A stretch of DNA of 64,000 bases from Muricea muricata. Taxonomy: Eukaryota; Cnidaria; Anthozoa; Malacalcyonacea; Plexauridae. Numbering within the stretch: the stretch's first letter is position 1; the number at the start of each line of letters is the position of its first letter. The notes beneath the pieces are model-generated. The model was not told the origin of the DNA, searched no databases, and saw nothing but the letters and a program-made list of their open reading frames with translations. A program made the position numbers and the translations under genes. Below, piece by piece: positions 1-10,373 of this stretch. The stretch covers positions 29,235,282 through 29,299,281 of the forward strand of contig OY979718.1 in assembly GCA_963855995.1 (NCBI GenBank), written 5' to 3'.

Positions 1-213
1 GTCAACAACCCACCTGATTGTATTGGTAACATTTTAAAGGGCCTATCCGGTAGTCAGGGAATTTGCATATTTCAATAGTTTAGGTGATTTTAAGAAGATT
101 TGCAATATATTTTATAAGTCGAAAATTTGATCTTCATGTACTTTTGGGGGCCTGAAGTTGGCGATTTTTCAAAATACCGTGAGCATAAAAAAACTGGGGC
201 GAGTATGCTCCTG

Positions 214-221
214 TGACGTCA
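214..221. promoter_or_regulatory. CRE octamer TGACGTCA (palindrome 1, left arm)
   Basis: A perfect TGACGTCA octamer, the CREB/ATF consensus, lies about 200 bp upstream of the exon-like stretch in this arm. The same octamer is conserved at 2879-2886 in the other arm. Palindrome 2 also has it upstream of its gene, so it may be a promoter element shared by both palindromes. Confidence 0.45.
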
Positions 222-409
222 AATCGGGAACACGCATTGATAACAAACTAGTATTCTATACTACAGAGAGGTTTGAAGTATGTTTTGATCGAATTTTTTG
301 CCGATTCTACGGTACTTTTCCTTTGAATTTCAACTGGAAAAGTGTCTTCAAGCTTTACTGATCCAAATGACAGCCAAGCCGAATCAGAAAACAATTTTGT
401 CGCGAGTTA

Positions 410-611
410 AATGATGGATGTTGAAGATGACATGGGAGAATGACAACAGATGTGTCAGGGAACTCAGGGCTAGATGGTCAATCAGAGGAAAAATTCTGCG
501 GTTTCGCGTGGATAGATGTGTTACTTTTGAAGTATTATGAGCTACAAATTAGGATTTTAACGTCTGGCAGGAGCTATATAGAAAAAATTAACCGAAAGAA
601 GTGCAAAATAT
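410..611 (+). pseudogene. Exon-like remnant in the left arm of palindrome 1
   Basis: After an ATG-ATG near 410 the reading frame is broken by stop codons. A long stretch nevertheless stays alignable with the opposite arm, containing SGNSGLDGQSEEKF, YYELQIRILTSGR and KINRKKCKI. Both copies end at the same splice-donor-like position (GAAAACAG followed by GTA). This looks like a first coding exon that has decayed. I do not recognise the protein. A weak acidic and aromatic pattern is visible, but it names no family. Confidence 0.35.
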
Positions 612-1188
612 ACAGTGATGAAAACAGGTAAATAGATAATTTAATATATATTTATACAGTACATGGGTCCCAATATATTTAAGTCAAATACCAGACATTT
701 ATTCTACACTATACATATTGAATTGCTAGACAATCAATCTGAAGGCCACGTCACCTGATCACCTATCTCCTAACATATACTGTAACATGTACTGATTCAT
801 GGATATTCAATTATTATACAGTATGGTTTATGGATTGAAAAACATCATTGCTATTTGCTACATACAACTATAGAAAGCCACTATGCTGAGGACAGTTTCG
901 CATTTTTATTTGTATATTTATTCGGTAATAATGAAATTAAAAATGGATGTTATTTTTAAAATTGCCCAAAGTGTAAAAATTATAGACAACATTTCAGTAT
1001 TTTCAGAGGTAGCTATTTTTATTTGTGATCATGATAGTACTTGTACACTGTCCACTCTGCTTTAAATTTATTGTTTAGATAGTGAGAGCTCCTATGGTTT
1101 TGTGTCCATATATGTATTTGCAAATAAATATACAGTGAATATACTATACTTATACAATTTTGAACATTTTTTAGCATTTCCTATTCAG

Positions 1189-1281
1189 GCACCTGTACAA
1201 CCACCCACTCTAGAAGATGCACAAGCAAAACTATGTTGCAGAACATGTGTTAATCCAATGCAGGGCCACAAGAAAGATTAA
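1189..1281 (+). other. Possible zinc-knuckle-like terminal exon in the palindrome 1 spacer
   Basis: Following a pyrimidine-containing tract and AG, one frame reads APVQPPTLEDAQ and then KLCCRTCVNPMQGHKKD before a TAA. The C-x-x-C followed by P-M-x-G-H-K spacing resembles the zinc-knuckle tails of many transposon-encoded proteins. Its phase does not fit the donor at about 612, so joining it to the left-arm exon is not supported. Weak evidence only. Confidence 0.2.
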
Positions 1282-1394
1282 GAAGTGTCCACAGAATCAA
1301 AAGTAGAATTCAATACTTACTATATAGTATATAATAATTCCATTTAATAATAGGATCTGATATCACCAACATTACTCTATATATTGTATGTCTT

Positions 1395-1414
1395 GGGGGG
1401 GGGGGGGGGGGGGG
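1395..1414 (+). repeat. Homopolymer of 20 guanines
   Basis: An uninterrupted run of 20 G lies in otherwise AT-rich sequence in the spacer of palindrome 1. Such a run can form G-quadruplexes and is also a common sequencing or assembly error site, so its exact length is uncertain. Confidence 0.9.
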
Positions 1415-2450
1415 TTCAACACCTTTACTACATTGTATTTATTTCAATTTTCAAAATAACCTATTTCTCAATATTGTAATTTTATTTTATATATGGAGAT
1501 GTAAATAGAAGAATGTCTTGAAAATCTAAGTTAGTATAATTAAACAGGAAGTAAAGTCTGTTTAGTGCACCTAACATTGTATGAGTGACACGGCATGGTT
1601 CTTCATTCATATTTTTTTCGATATTGAATATATAGTTTGATAATTATATAAAAGACATCAAATACTTTTTTTAAAATATATCCCATCTAAATTTTGCCTT
1701 TTTCATACATGATTAATGTGGTGATTACTTTTAAATTCCATGGCAACGATTTCACTGTTGGAATTTAAATTTAATTGCCTATTGTTTGAAGCAAAATATG
1801 TAAATAAACATGCTCACATTTATGCACACATCAGGTGCCCTAAACAGACATAGCTTTCTTTTTATTTTTCTTCATTCTCGTGATCTTGTCCCCACAAACA
1901 TATGGCATATTAGATTTTCAAGTTGCACTTATTTGAATAATATTTGCTCTAAATGTTCTTAATAGCCCTTGTCAATAATATTGTACTAGTATATATTAAA
2001 AGATTTTCAGTTGTGTTTTCCTCATTGTTCATCGTCATAACCTTGAAATTCTTTTTCTCCAGATTTACTCCATATTGTATCATAATCACATGCAGGTAAA
2101 GGTATTCTTCTTTTGCCAAGAAAGTTGTACACAAGTTGTATATACTGTTTGAATGCAACACTCCGAAGATATCTACAAAGTTAAATACCTAAGTGTTTAT
2201 TACCTAATAAATATACATTTTATATGATAATATACATATATAAACATGATATATATACTGTTACAGTGAATATAACTAAACTGTGTTGTTGCCAAGCATA
2301 ATGTACATTATATGCTATATACTGTAACACACCCTTGGAACTCAAATGGATGTGACTTATGTTTAATATTTGTCTGGTATTTGACAAAAACGATTTGTAA
2401 ATGTCTAGTATTTGACACAAAAATCTCTTGACAACTTATAATAACATATT

Positions 2451-2690
2451 GGGACATACCTGTTTTCATCACTGTGTATTTTGCACTTCTTTCGGTTAAT
2501 TTTTTTTATATCGCTCCTGCCAGACGTTAAAATCCTAATTTGTAGCTCATAATATTTCCAAAGTAACACATCCATCGAGGTAAAACCGTAGAATTTTTCC
2601 TCTGATTGACCATCTAGCCCTGAGTTCCCTGACATGCACATCTGTTGTCATTCCCCAATATAAACATTGTCATCTTCAACTTCCATCATA
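2451..2690 (-). pseudogene. Exon-like remnant in the right arm of palindrome 1 (inverted copy)
   Basis: This is the inverted counterpart of the left-arm remnant. It reads in one frame from ATG-ATG near 2690 (MMEVEDDN...), through one in-frame TGA, into SGNSGLDGQSEEKFYGF and on to SDENR, then a GTATGT donor. It is more open than the left copy because only one stop interrupts it. The function is unknown. The donor at the end suggests that one or more downstream exons once followed in the spacer. Confidence 0.35.
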
Positions 2691-3065
2691 TAACTCGCGA
2701 GAAAATTGTTTTCTGATTCGGCTTGGCTGCCATTTGGATCAGTAAAGCTTGAAGACACTTTCCCATTTGAAATTCAAAGAAAAAGTACCGTAGAATCGGC
2801 AAAAAATTCGATTAAAACATATTTCAACCCTCTCTGTAGTATAGAATACTAGTTTGTTATCAATGCGTGTTCCCGATTTGACGTCACAGGAGCATACTCG
2901 CCCCAGTTTTTTTATGCTCACGGTATTTTGAAAAATCGCCCACTTCAGGCCCCCAAAAGTACATGAAGATCAAATTTTCGACTTATTAAATATATTGCAA
3001 ATCTTCTTAAAATCACCTAAACTATTGAAATATGCATATTCCCTGACTACCGGTAGGCACTTTAA

Positions 3066-3238
3066 TAAAATTTAAGTTAAAAGGGTCCAAGGAGATGGGA
3101 GAGTGGGGGCCAGTTAATACTTTGTAAACAACAATGCCTTCTGAAATCAACTGGCTGTAAATGTTGGTATTCGTATTCGTAATACTGTGATCGATGAAGT
3201 TACTGGTGTTAAAATAAATTATACCTTCTCTCCTTCAG
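3066..3238. other. Non-repetitive spacer ending in a splice acceptor
   Basis: This stretch lies between the right end of palindrome 1 and the first visible SAMD3-like exon. I see no coding potential. Its end (CTCTCCTTCAG) is a good splice acceptor, so it is probably intron. The start of the gene would then lie upstream of palindrome 1 or outside the window. Confidence 0.4.
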
Positions 3239-5606
3239 TTTTCTCCCAGCGTTACTCTTGCACTGGAAAACAAAGCATTGGAAGGAAATACGAGGCATGA
3301 ATTTATTCGAGATGTATGCTCTCATATATCCTCCCATATATCCTCCCATGGAGTTTATTATCTCAAAAAAACGGAACGCCACCAAGTTGCTGCAGCCATT
3401 GTCAGCAAATACCCCTTCCTCAAAGATGCAATTGGAAGTGGTCTGGTAAGTTATTACCTTATTACCTAATTAACCGAGAGTTTTGGTCGTGTTTTACCTG
3501 CTAGGCTTATTCTCCCACACAACCTCCACAGAATACAAAATGAAGCATAAGGTCCACTCAGAAGTGCAATGTGAAGCCCTACTTTTATGTATAAAATATA
3601 CTGGCTGAGATAATAGTAATGAGATGTGTAATGCGACACGTTACGTGGCAACACAAACTTCAGAGGTTCCGCCTCTAGTGGACCTCCTGCCCACAGAGCT
3701 CTATTGATATATAAATAGGGCTCAGTGCTCCTGCCCTATTTTAATTCTGTGAGACCACACTAAAATTTTGCTTAATGCTGATCGTTACTCTGTACGTAGT
3801 TATTTCACTTGTTTTCCTTATTAAAGTGCCCATGTCGAAATGAAGGATTTTCAGCAGCCTAAATCAATTGCTTAGGCTATTTCAATTCTCAACAAATTTG
3901 TGTCATATTCGATCAGTTGAAAATGTCATCTTTGTAACCTCTTTGTTTTCACTAGCCTCCTCCGCAGGCTTCACCTTTAGATTCGACGGAAAAATTTACT
4001 TGTAGGCAAAAAATTGAAGTGGCGGTACTTAGGATAATTTTATTAAAAGTGTCCCTGGATTACAGTCTTCAGTGTCATGGCAACATTAAGAAATTTGCAT
4101 TATTTAGGGCTCCTGGGATGAATCAATAAAAAACAGGTTCAAACATGTCCGAAAATACGATGCCAAGAAACGAAAGATCTCTTTTCAGGACACAGACAAT
4201 GAGAGCAGCCCAATTACAAAAGAAGTCACCAAGCCTAAGAGAATTAAACGGGTGGATTTTTGGAATGACATCCCATATATATATATATACCTAAAAAATT
4301 TGATTCTAAAATAACTAGGTCCATTCATGTTTTTCAGATTTGTTAAGAATTTTGTAGGGTAATAAAAGATGAAAATGCCGTCCATGATATCAAGGAAAGG
4401 TTCTTGAAGTATAGTAGGGCTGTCACGAAATATTGCAAGGAGCAAAGCAGAAAACCTGCTTTCATCAAAAACATGCTCTGCTTCTTGCAAGAAGCCATTG
4501 CGAAGGAAGAAGCACCAATCGAAAGTAGGCTCATAATACAATTTACATTTTTACTATACAGTATCTGTCTCACTAGGTAATCCGTATATGCCTGCTATAT
4601 ATTTACCTTCATGCGGTTAAATCAACTTCTTCTTGAACGAATTTCTTCATGTTTTCATGCATTTTTATAATGGTTTAGGTCTTGAGGTTGCGTTTGCTCT
4701 CATCGCTCTGCCAGAGCTGCTACGACAAAAGAATAAGAAGTCCACATGCGACGTTATAAAAGTCATAAGTGTAAGTGTCCTTTCAATTCCTCAGTTGTTT
4801 CTTAATATGTAATTTGTCCCTGACATTGAGGTTGTAGAAGCGCAGTATGTATGGATGGCTTTCATATCTTTTTACAACTTTAATTGGTGTTTATTAAGAA
4901 TTTTAAATAATTTAAGAGTTTTGATTGATTAAGAACTGTCGGTGAGACCGTCATATCCGTCCGGTAGCTTCCCAAATTTAGGACGTCACGCTAATTTATG
5001 CGGCTTATGTCAAAAGCGGCGTATTAAGAGCTTGTATGGAAATTTCGCAGCGTAATTAAAACTGCACCTTGTAATCTGACAACATGCAGTTTTACTGAGT
5101 CCGGTGTATTTGCAAATAAACCATTATTGAATTCGGTTCTCGTAGGATATGAGAAATTACTAAGGCCGTGGTTTGTGTTATCTGCTGCAGCCTTTGGCCT
5201 TGACAGAACACAAACCTTTGCCATAATAATTTTTCATATCCTACGAGTACTGAATTCAATAACAACTTCTTATGAAATGAGCGCGAGGTCTGTACAGAGA
5301 ACCATCGGATCGAGATCTTTTTGTACAGATCGAGCCCGTAGGGCGAGGACTGGTGAAAGTGCTTCTCAGCCAATAGTGGACCGGTGAAAGTGCTTCTCAG
5401 CCAACCACAGGCCGCCATTTCACCGGAAGCGATGCTTGCCATATAATAATTGTTTAATATTGACTAGTGTATGTTCTGCGTCCTGTGAATTCATGGCTAT
5501 TTTTTCTATTCAGGAAGATGAGGATATCTCGAGTATTATTGCAGCTGTAACGTTTCCGACTGTTTTGCGAGTCCGCTTATTCCCACTAAAACCGTGGTTT
5601 GTGTAG
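3239..5606 (+). CDS. SAMD3-like family gene, partial, five visible exon blocks
   Basis: Exons with acceptor and donor sites: 3239-3445 (acceptor TCCTTCAG, donor GTAAGT), 4108 to about 4246, about 4355-4524, 4679-4770 (donor GTAAGT), and 5514-5606 ending in TAG. Exon 1 contains ERHQVAAAIVSKYPFLKD and exon 2 continues with WDESIKNRFKHVRK. This order of a helical ‘VA-aIV-kYPfLkD’ block followed by ‘W---lkNRfk--RkK’ is typical of the large, poorly characterised group annotated as SAMD3-like in fish and marine invertebrates. The last exons read LEVAFALIALPELLRQ and EDEDISSIIAAVTFPTVLRV. Phases join cleanly from exon 3 to 4 and from 4 to 5. The junction from exon 2 to 3 does not: the only donor before the stop is phase 0, while exon 3 needs phase 2, and a TA repeat sits at the exon 2 end. 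So an exon is lost or the gene is decayed there. No SAM domain is visible. Molecular function unknown. Confidence 0.6.
4275..4290. repeat. Short TA microsatellite at the end of SAMD3-like exon 2
   Basis: A run of alternating T and A follows ACATCCCA, where exon 2 of the SAMD3-like gene should end. It coincides with the splice-phase mismatch between exons 2 and 3, so a replication slip or local deletion may have removed the original donor. Confidence 0.5.
5124..5262. repeat. Hairpin-forming MITE-like insertion in the last intron of the SAMD3-like gene
   Basis: The left arm (5124-5179) and right arm (5205-5262) are inverted copies that share TATTGAATTC, CTCGTAGGATATGA and GGTTTGTGTT, separated by a loop of about 25 bp. 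This is a compact foldback typical of a MITE. I cannot place it in a superfamily. Confidence 0.6.
5352..5405 (+). repeat. Two-copy direct repeat, 31-bp period
   Basis: GGTGAAAGTGCTTCTCAGCC appears twice, 31 bp apart, just upstream of the last exon of the SAMD3-like gene. No function is evident. Confidence 0.6.
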
Positions 5607-5990
5607 AGGGGCAAGAACTAGTCAATGTTTCTTCTCTCTCAGGCGAGTCCATCTTGTTCATCTTATACTCTCTGTACTATATATTCTCTACATCGTTTCC
5701 GAATGAGCAAAAAGATTTTTTTTGTTTTTGGATTTGGTAATCGTGGGGCTTTCGTGTGTGCAAACCCGAAGATCCATTCAGCAACTCACTAAGGAGCTTC
5801 AAAAATTCATTTAATCCGCCTTGCACGAAGACAGTTATTCAACGTTGTTTTTGTCCCTTTGTTGACTATATATTTTTATATATGATGTCGTTTTTAACAT
5901 ATGTTCTTAATTTTATTTGTATATATACAGTAATGCAATTATTATTCAGATCATTTTTACTATTTATTATACTGTTATGTAGTAGCGTTT

Positions 5991-5996
5991 AATAAA
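5991..5996 (+). terminator. Poly(A) signal AATAAA for the SAMD3-like gene
   Basis: AATAAA lies about 385 bp downstream of the TAG at 5604-5606, after an AT-rich stretch with no other open frame. It is a plausible 3' end for the SAMD3-like transcript. Confidence 0.4.
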
Positions 5997-6079
5997 AACT
6001 TGAATAGTTTCTCGTTGTCCTTTTTTTATTTATTCGGTAATGTTACCATTCATTGCAGTAATATTCGTTCTACAAAGAA

Positions 6080-6358
6080 ATGGTAAATTCACCCCTATTT
6101 TCAGGGTAATTTCTACCCCTTGGTTAATTTATTCATAGGCATTCTGTGGAATTATTTTCTCCCCTACCTTTTAGGATAACTTTTACCCCTAAAATTTTAC
6201 ACCCATTGAAAAGGATAATTTAGCCCACCCTAATTGAAGGGTAATTTTTACCCTCTCATTAATTTATTCACATTCTACCCCAAAAATCGAGCCATTCTGT
6301 GGAAAAACAGTAACCCCCTTATGTTTGGAGTAATTTTTACTCCTCAAAATTTACAGTG
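6080..6358. repeat. MITE-like remnant rich in GGGTAATTTTTACCC-type inverted motifs
   Basis: Several palindromic motifs of the form GGGTAATTTTTACCC, GGATAACTTTTACCCC and GGAGTAATTTTTACTCC occur, together with a duplicated GCCATTCTGTGGAA-like segment. The block ends in TTTACAGTG immediately before the first satellite monomer. CACTGTAAA-type ends are common on hAT-like MITEs, but I see no matching left terminus, so the class is uncertain. Confidence 0.4.
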
Positions 6359-7418
6359 CGTTGTCGATTTAGGACGGCAATTTTTAGTTGGAGATTTGAA
6401 CATGTTTTTACGCTGACATTGCTTCCAGAACGCTTAAAACGCGATTTTGATGCTTATAAGATCGTTTTCATTCTGCTGGAAAGAAGGTTATAGCTTTCTC
6501 TTCGCAACAAGTTATTTCGTTCATCTCCATCGTTTGAGCGTCAAACACATGATTCCCGTCTTGGTAAGATCTGAAATTTCCATTTAGAAGGTCGCTTTTT
6601 GGTCCGTTATTGAAATATATATTTGCGTTCAACTCGTCACTTTAGCGCTCAAAACACCATTTTAAACTCTAAAAACGTCGCCGTTGTTAATTTAAGACAG
6701 CAAATCTTAGTTGGTGATTTGCAAATTTTTACGCTGAAATTTCTTCCAGAACGCTTAAATTGCAATTTGATGCGTGTAAGATCAATTTCATTAAGCTTGA
6801 AAGAATGTTATAGGTTTCTCATTGCAAAAAGTTTTTTCGCTCATCTTGATAGTTTGAGTGCCGAAAACATAATTCCCGTGTTTGTAAGGTCTAAAATTTC
6901 CATTTAGAAGGTCTCTTTTTGTCCGTTATTGAAATATATCATTGCGCTCAACTCGATCACTTTAGCACTCTAAACATCATTCTAAACTCTAAAACGTCGC
7001 CGCTGTCGACTTAAGACGGCAATTTTTAGTTGGTGATTTGAACATGTTTTTACGCTGAAATTGCTTCCAGAACGCTTAAAACACGATTTTGATGCTTGTA
7101 AGATTGTTTTTATTCTGTTTGAAAGAAGGTTATAGGTTTCTCATTACAACTAGTTTTTTCGCTTGTCTCGACAGTTTGAGTGCCGAAAACATGATTCCCG
7201 TCTTTGTAAGATCTGACATTTCAACTTAAAAGGTCTCTTTTGCATATATTGCATTGATATATCATTGCATTCAGCTCGATCACTTTAGCGCTCAAAACAT
7301 CATTTTAAGCTCTGAAACGTCGCCGTTGTCTATTTAAGACGGCAATTCCTAGTTTGTGATTTGAACACTTTTTACGCTGAAATTGCTTCCAGAACGGATA
7401 AAACACGATTTTGATGCT
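6359..7418 (+). repeat. Satellite, type A, about 3.3 monomers of ~322 bp
   Basis: These are the first monomers of the window-wide satellite. They carry type A diagnostics: GTTGTCGATTTAAGACGG, GTCCGTTATTGAAATATATC and TTTGAAAGAAGGTTATAGG. They are diverged from each other and end abruptly at GATTTTGATGCT, where a 5.4-kb non-satellite block begins. Array strand is arbitrary. Confidence 0.9.
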
Positions 7419-7488
7419 CAATGTGTATATAAATATACACCTTACTCATCTGCTATATAAAAATAACAATTTCTTATAATAATACAAT

Positions 7489-7501
7489 AACAACAATAGT
7501 T
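7489..7501. repeat. 13-bp target duplication, left (Penelope-like element)
   Basis: AACAACAATAGTT occurs here and again at 10374-10386, flanking the Penelope-like element. Target duplications of this length are normal for the family. Confidence 0.65.
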
Positions 7502-7537
7502 GATTCTTTTTCTAAAACTTTCCTTTGGTGATTCATT

Positions 7538-7819
7538 GTTTTTGTTATAATGATAAAATATTACTTAGGATTCTAACTCAAAGATTTTTATTCAACTTTT
7601 TATTTTTGCGACGTTTCGGATAGTTTTACTATCCGTTTTCAAGCTTTTTACTTATTTAAGTCTACAAAAATCACGACTACAACTACGAAATTGTCACCAA
7701 CCATCACATGCTCACGCATTTCAAAATTATCTATATGCGCGTGCTCGTGCAAGCGTTTTTTGATTCACTATCTAAATATCTGTCTAGCGTAGGTCGCCAT
7801 GTCGTTAACGGCTCATAGC
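7538..7819. repeat. Terminal inverted repeat of the Penelope-like element, left copy
   Basis: It matches 10098-10373 in inverted orientation with few differences. It contains the hairpin and GAAACGUC motif described under the ribozyme-like feature. The last stop codon of the coding region falls inside its inner edge. Confidence 0.85.
7608..7643 (-). ncRNA. Degenerate hammerhead-ribozyme-like motif (left repeat)
   Basis: On the minus strand the order is CTTGAAAA, a perfect hairpin GGATAGT/ACTATCC with an AAA loop, then GAAACGTC. Penelope-like elements are known to carry type I hammerheads with the order CUGAUGA, stem II, GAAA, stem III, GUC. The 3' half fits but CUGAUGA is replaced by CUUGAAA, so self-cleavage is doubtful. 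The same motif is on the plus strand in the right repeat. Confidence 0.4.
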
Positions 7820-9960
7820 TTGTCCCCAAGTGGCTGTTGACTCTTCGTCTTTATGTCCCTCACCTTTCTCCCGGGCCTGAAAGCTGTCCGGAAATTCCGT
7901 TTCACTGCTACCCTCTTGAGCTGCTCCGATAATCCCTGTACGTATGGTATGCTGACATTGCACATCAATAATTCTCATTCTCCTCCACCAGTTCTTTTCT
8001 TCTGTTCCTTTCTGTCTCCATGTATTTCCTCACCTTCCCTCTTTCATAACCATTTGCCACAAAGACATCCTCTATGTTTTTTAACTCATTACCCAAATGT
8101 TGATCATCACACAGTGCCCGTGCTGTGTCTGCAAATCCTTTTATGATCCCTTTCTTCATATAAGGAGGATGGTTTGACTTTTCTTTAACGTTAATGTTCG
8201 TATGTGTTTTCTTATAATGTACCATACACTCAACTTGTTTCGTTTTTCTATCAACTCTCTGTTTCAAATCTAAAACCGGTAATGTATCATCTTTCTGTTC
8301 CTCTTTGGTAAATTGTATTACTCCTTTCTCCAACCCGTTTAAATGCTCAAGTATCTTTTCGGAATCTTCCTTCTCACACTTCAATTCACTATCATCCACA
8401 TACCAATACCATTGATCCAATGGGCACGGCGAGGTATCCATTGCCCGAATCCGGAAATCCTCCATGTAAATCTTTGCAATCTCACCAGTTGTTCCGAGAT
8501 CAATCGGACCACTGTCCAACACATAATGCTTTCCATTGTACTCACAATACGTTAAGCCAAACATCCATCTCAGCAACTCCATGATCGAATCCACACCAAG
8601 TTTCGTGACCTTGCCCAATGTCTTACAATTCCTCAATAACCTCTACCAGATCAAGTGCCTTACTAATTGGTATCGATGGGTATAGATTTTTCACATCGTA
8701 ACTAACCAGGATCTCATTTCTTTCTACTCTCCAGCTTTTAACTTTTTCTTTCAATTCCCCAGAGTTCTTTACAAACAGTCCACTCCGTCCTTGGATTGTT
8801 CTTAAAATGGGTATCAAAAATCTTGAAATCCTTTCATACGGTGAACCCACAGTCGATACTACTCCTCGTAACGGTACTCCATCTTTGTGATTCTTTGGTA
8901 AACCCGACAGTCTTGGTGCATGGCAATCCTTTGGTTTCAAATATTTACCTGACTCTTCCGACAGCTCATTCTTCTTTACAATTTTTTCAATAATTTTTGT
9001 CCCAATTCGGCAAACCTTTTCTGTTAAATCCCAATCCTTTCCTGCCCTAACACTTGGTTTCGCCTTCAAATCAACAAGTACTTAATTCATTTTGAACTCA
9101 TAACTGTCTTCCCCTCCATGACTCTCCCATTTGTCCATAGCTACCATGACACGTTCTTTGTCAGCTGGCAGATATACTGTATTCTGGTCTTTCATAGCTC
9201 TCCTCTTTCCCCTTTCCTCTTGTTTATTTAAGTTTGACGGATATTTCTTGTGTCTAGCCCTCTCTAAAATCACTCTTACATCCTCTCGTAATTCACTAAC
9301 TTCCCGCTCTATTATATCATCACCAGTCTCTTTCCTTTCCCCTTCCTCTCTTATCATCAAACAAATCTTCTCTGTCTCTGTTATTATTGTCTCATACGGC
9401 ACCCGTCTTGGTGTTTCACAAAAATCTGGTCCCAACGATAGGTATTGTTTTATATCATTATCAATTCCATTCTTTGTTACATCCACCACCTCTTTCTTAA
9501 TCTTTTCTTTCTTCATTCTTTCCTGTTCCATCAGCAGGTCCCTCCTTTTAACTTCAATCTTTCTTTTGTCATCAAGCAAAGACTGATAAATTTCGTATTT
9601 GCCTTTCTTTTACTTTACTATGTTTTTTCGTCCGGAGTCATTTACAACTTCCTCAAGCCATTTAAAATCATTCTCTTCCAGTTTTTCTCTTAACCCCATT
9701 GTTATATCTCCTTTCTGGCGATCCGTTGAATATAACTTTCGTCTTACGTCTTTTATTCGCGCTATTAGCCGTACACTTTCAAGTCTGGACTTCATTTTTG
9801 ACACACTTCTCATGCTAAATTCTTCCTTCGATAGTCTTATCCTCAAACCAAATGGGACTACGCCATTGTCCCAGCATTTCTCAAAAATTTAAGATGGTTC
9901 CTCAATCTCGCAATCTTTGTTGTATACTTCTGTAAGTTATCTGCTAGTTTAAGATAACGG
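7813..9960 (-). pseudogene. Penelope-type reverse transcriptase, frame-broken
   Basis: The minus strand reads in pieces. About 9930-9610 is an N-terminal block with FLRNAGT then VPFGLRIRLSKEEF. 9579-9082 contains YLPADKERVMVAMDKW, the PADK-like block before the RT. 9069-8623 has APRLSGLPKNHKDGVPLR and VSYDVKNLYPSIPI (RT motif A with its aspartate). 8636-7965 has the catalytic YVDD and then SNHPPYMKKGIIKG and NGYERGKV. A last piece, 7945-7815, has IPYVQGLSEQLKRV and NFRTAFRP. These are the family blocks in order. Stops or frameshifts separate them near 9850, 9600, 9075, 8630 and 7960. After KTKSQQPLGDKL the frame stops, so the usual GIY-YIG nuclease domain is absent. Confidence 0.85.
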
Positions 9961-10097
9961 CTCCCGCACCGATAAGTGGGATCGATTGGGGTGAAGCAAG
10001 GGTTGTAGCATGCGAGTATGGGTTACGGCAAAGAAAAGCAAGGGAAGGAATAGAGTCACTACGAGAGAGAAGCAATTGGAATGTAGTATTAAATAAC

Positions 10098-10373
10098 TAT
10101 GAGCCGTTAACGACATGGCGACCTACGCTAGACAGATATTTAGATAGTGAATCAAAAAACGCTTGCATGAGCACGCGCATATACATAATTTTGAAATGCG
10201 TGACCATGTGACGGTTGGTGACAATTTCGTAGTTGTAGTCGTGATTTTTGTAAACTTAAATAAGTAAAAAGCTTGAAAACGGTAGTAAAACTATCCGAAA
10301 CGTCGCAAAAGTAAAAAGTTGAATAAAAACCTTTGAGTTAGAGTCCTGAGTAATATTTTATCATTATAACAAA
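10098..10373. repeat. Terminal inverted repeat of the Penelope-like element, right copy
   Basis: This is the inverted counterpart of 7538-7819. It lies upstream of the minus-strand coding region, so it would contain the promoter end of the element. Confidence 0.85.
10271..10306 (+). ncRNA. Degenerate hammerhead-ribozyme-like motif (right repeat)
   Basis: This is the same layout as at 7608-7643, on the opposite strand because the repeats are inverted. One base of the stem (GGTAGT instead of GGATAGT) is lost, so this copy is further decayed. Confidence 0.35.

Larger units (their letters stand above)
38..3061. mobile_element. Palindrome 1: long inverted-repeat DNA element with TTAA target duplication
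   Basis: The two ends are inverted copies of each other. The left end begins AGGGCCTATCCGGTAG and the right end, read on the minus strand, begins AGTGCCTACCGGTAG. The arms match over about 660 bp (38 to about 700, and about 2390 to 3061) with scattered substitutions and indels. TTAA lies immediately outside both ends (34-37 and 3062-3065), which fits the target duplication of piggyBac- or Kolobok-type DNA transposons. No transposase is visible, so the element is non-autonomous or decayed. Each arm contains a CRE octamer, then a short exon-like open stretch ending at a GT donor. The superfamily is inference. Confidence 0.75.
7502..10373 (-). mobile_element. Penelope-like retroelement with inverted terminal repeats, degenerate
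   Basis: An inverted repeat of about 280 bp occupies 7538-7819 and 10098 to about 10373; shared blocks include GTTAACGACATGGCGACC and TCCGAAACGTCGC. Between them lies a minus-strand reverse-transcriptase coding region. A 36-bp stretch (7502-7537) outside the left repeat, at the element's 3' end, resembles the short 3' tail known from Penelope. A perfect 13-bp duplication flanks the whole unit. Inverted terminal repeats are a known Penelope configuration. The coding region has several frame breaks and I see no GIY-YIG endonuclease, so the copy is inactive. Confidence 0.85.

Noticed and set aside
1189-1281. Joining the zinc-knuckle-like stretch to the left-arm exon of palindrome 1
   Set aside because: The donor and acceptor phases do not agree, and the joined frame would stop after seven codons.
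1949-2161. Minus-strand 70-codon frame in the palindrome 1 spacer
   Set aside because: No motif, AT-rich composition and no splice context; probably chance.
9131-9586. Plus-strand open frame of 151 codons
   Set aside because: It is antisense to the Penelope reverse-transcriptase block and rich in S/F/L, as expected of a shadow frame.
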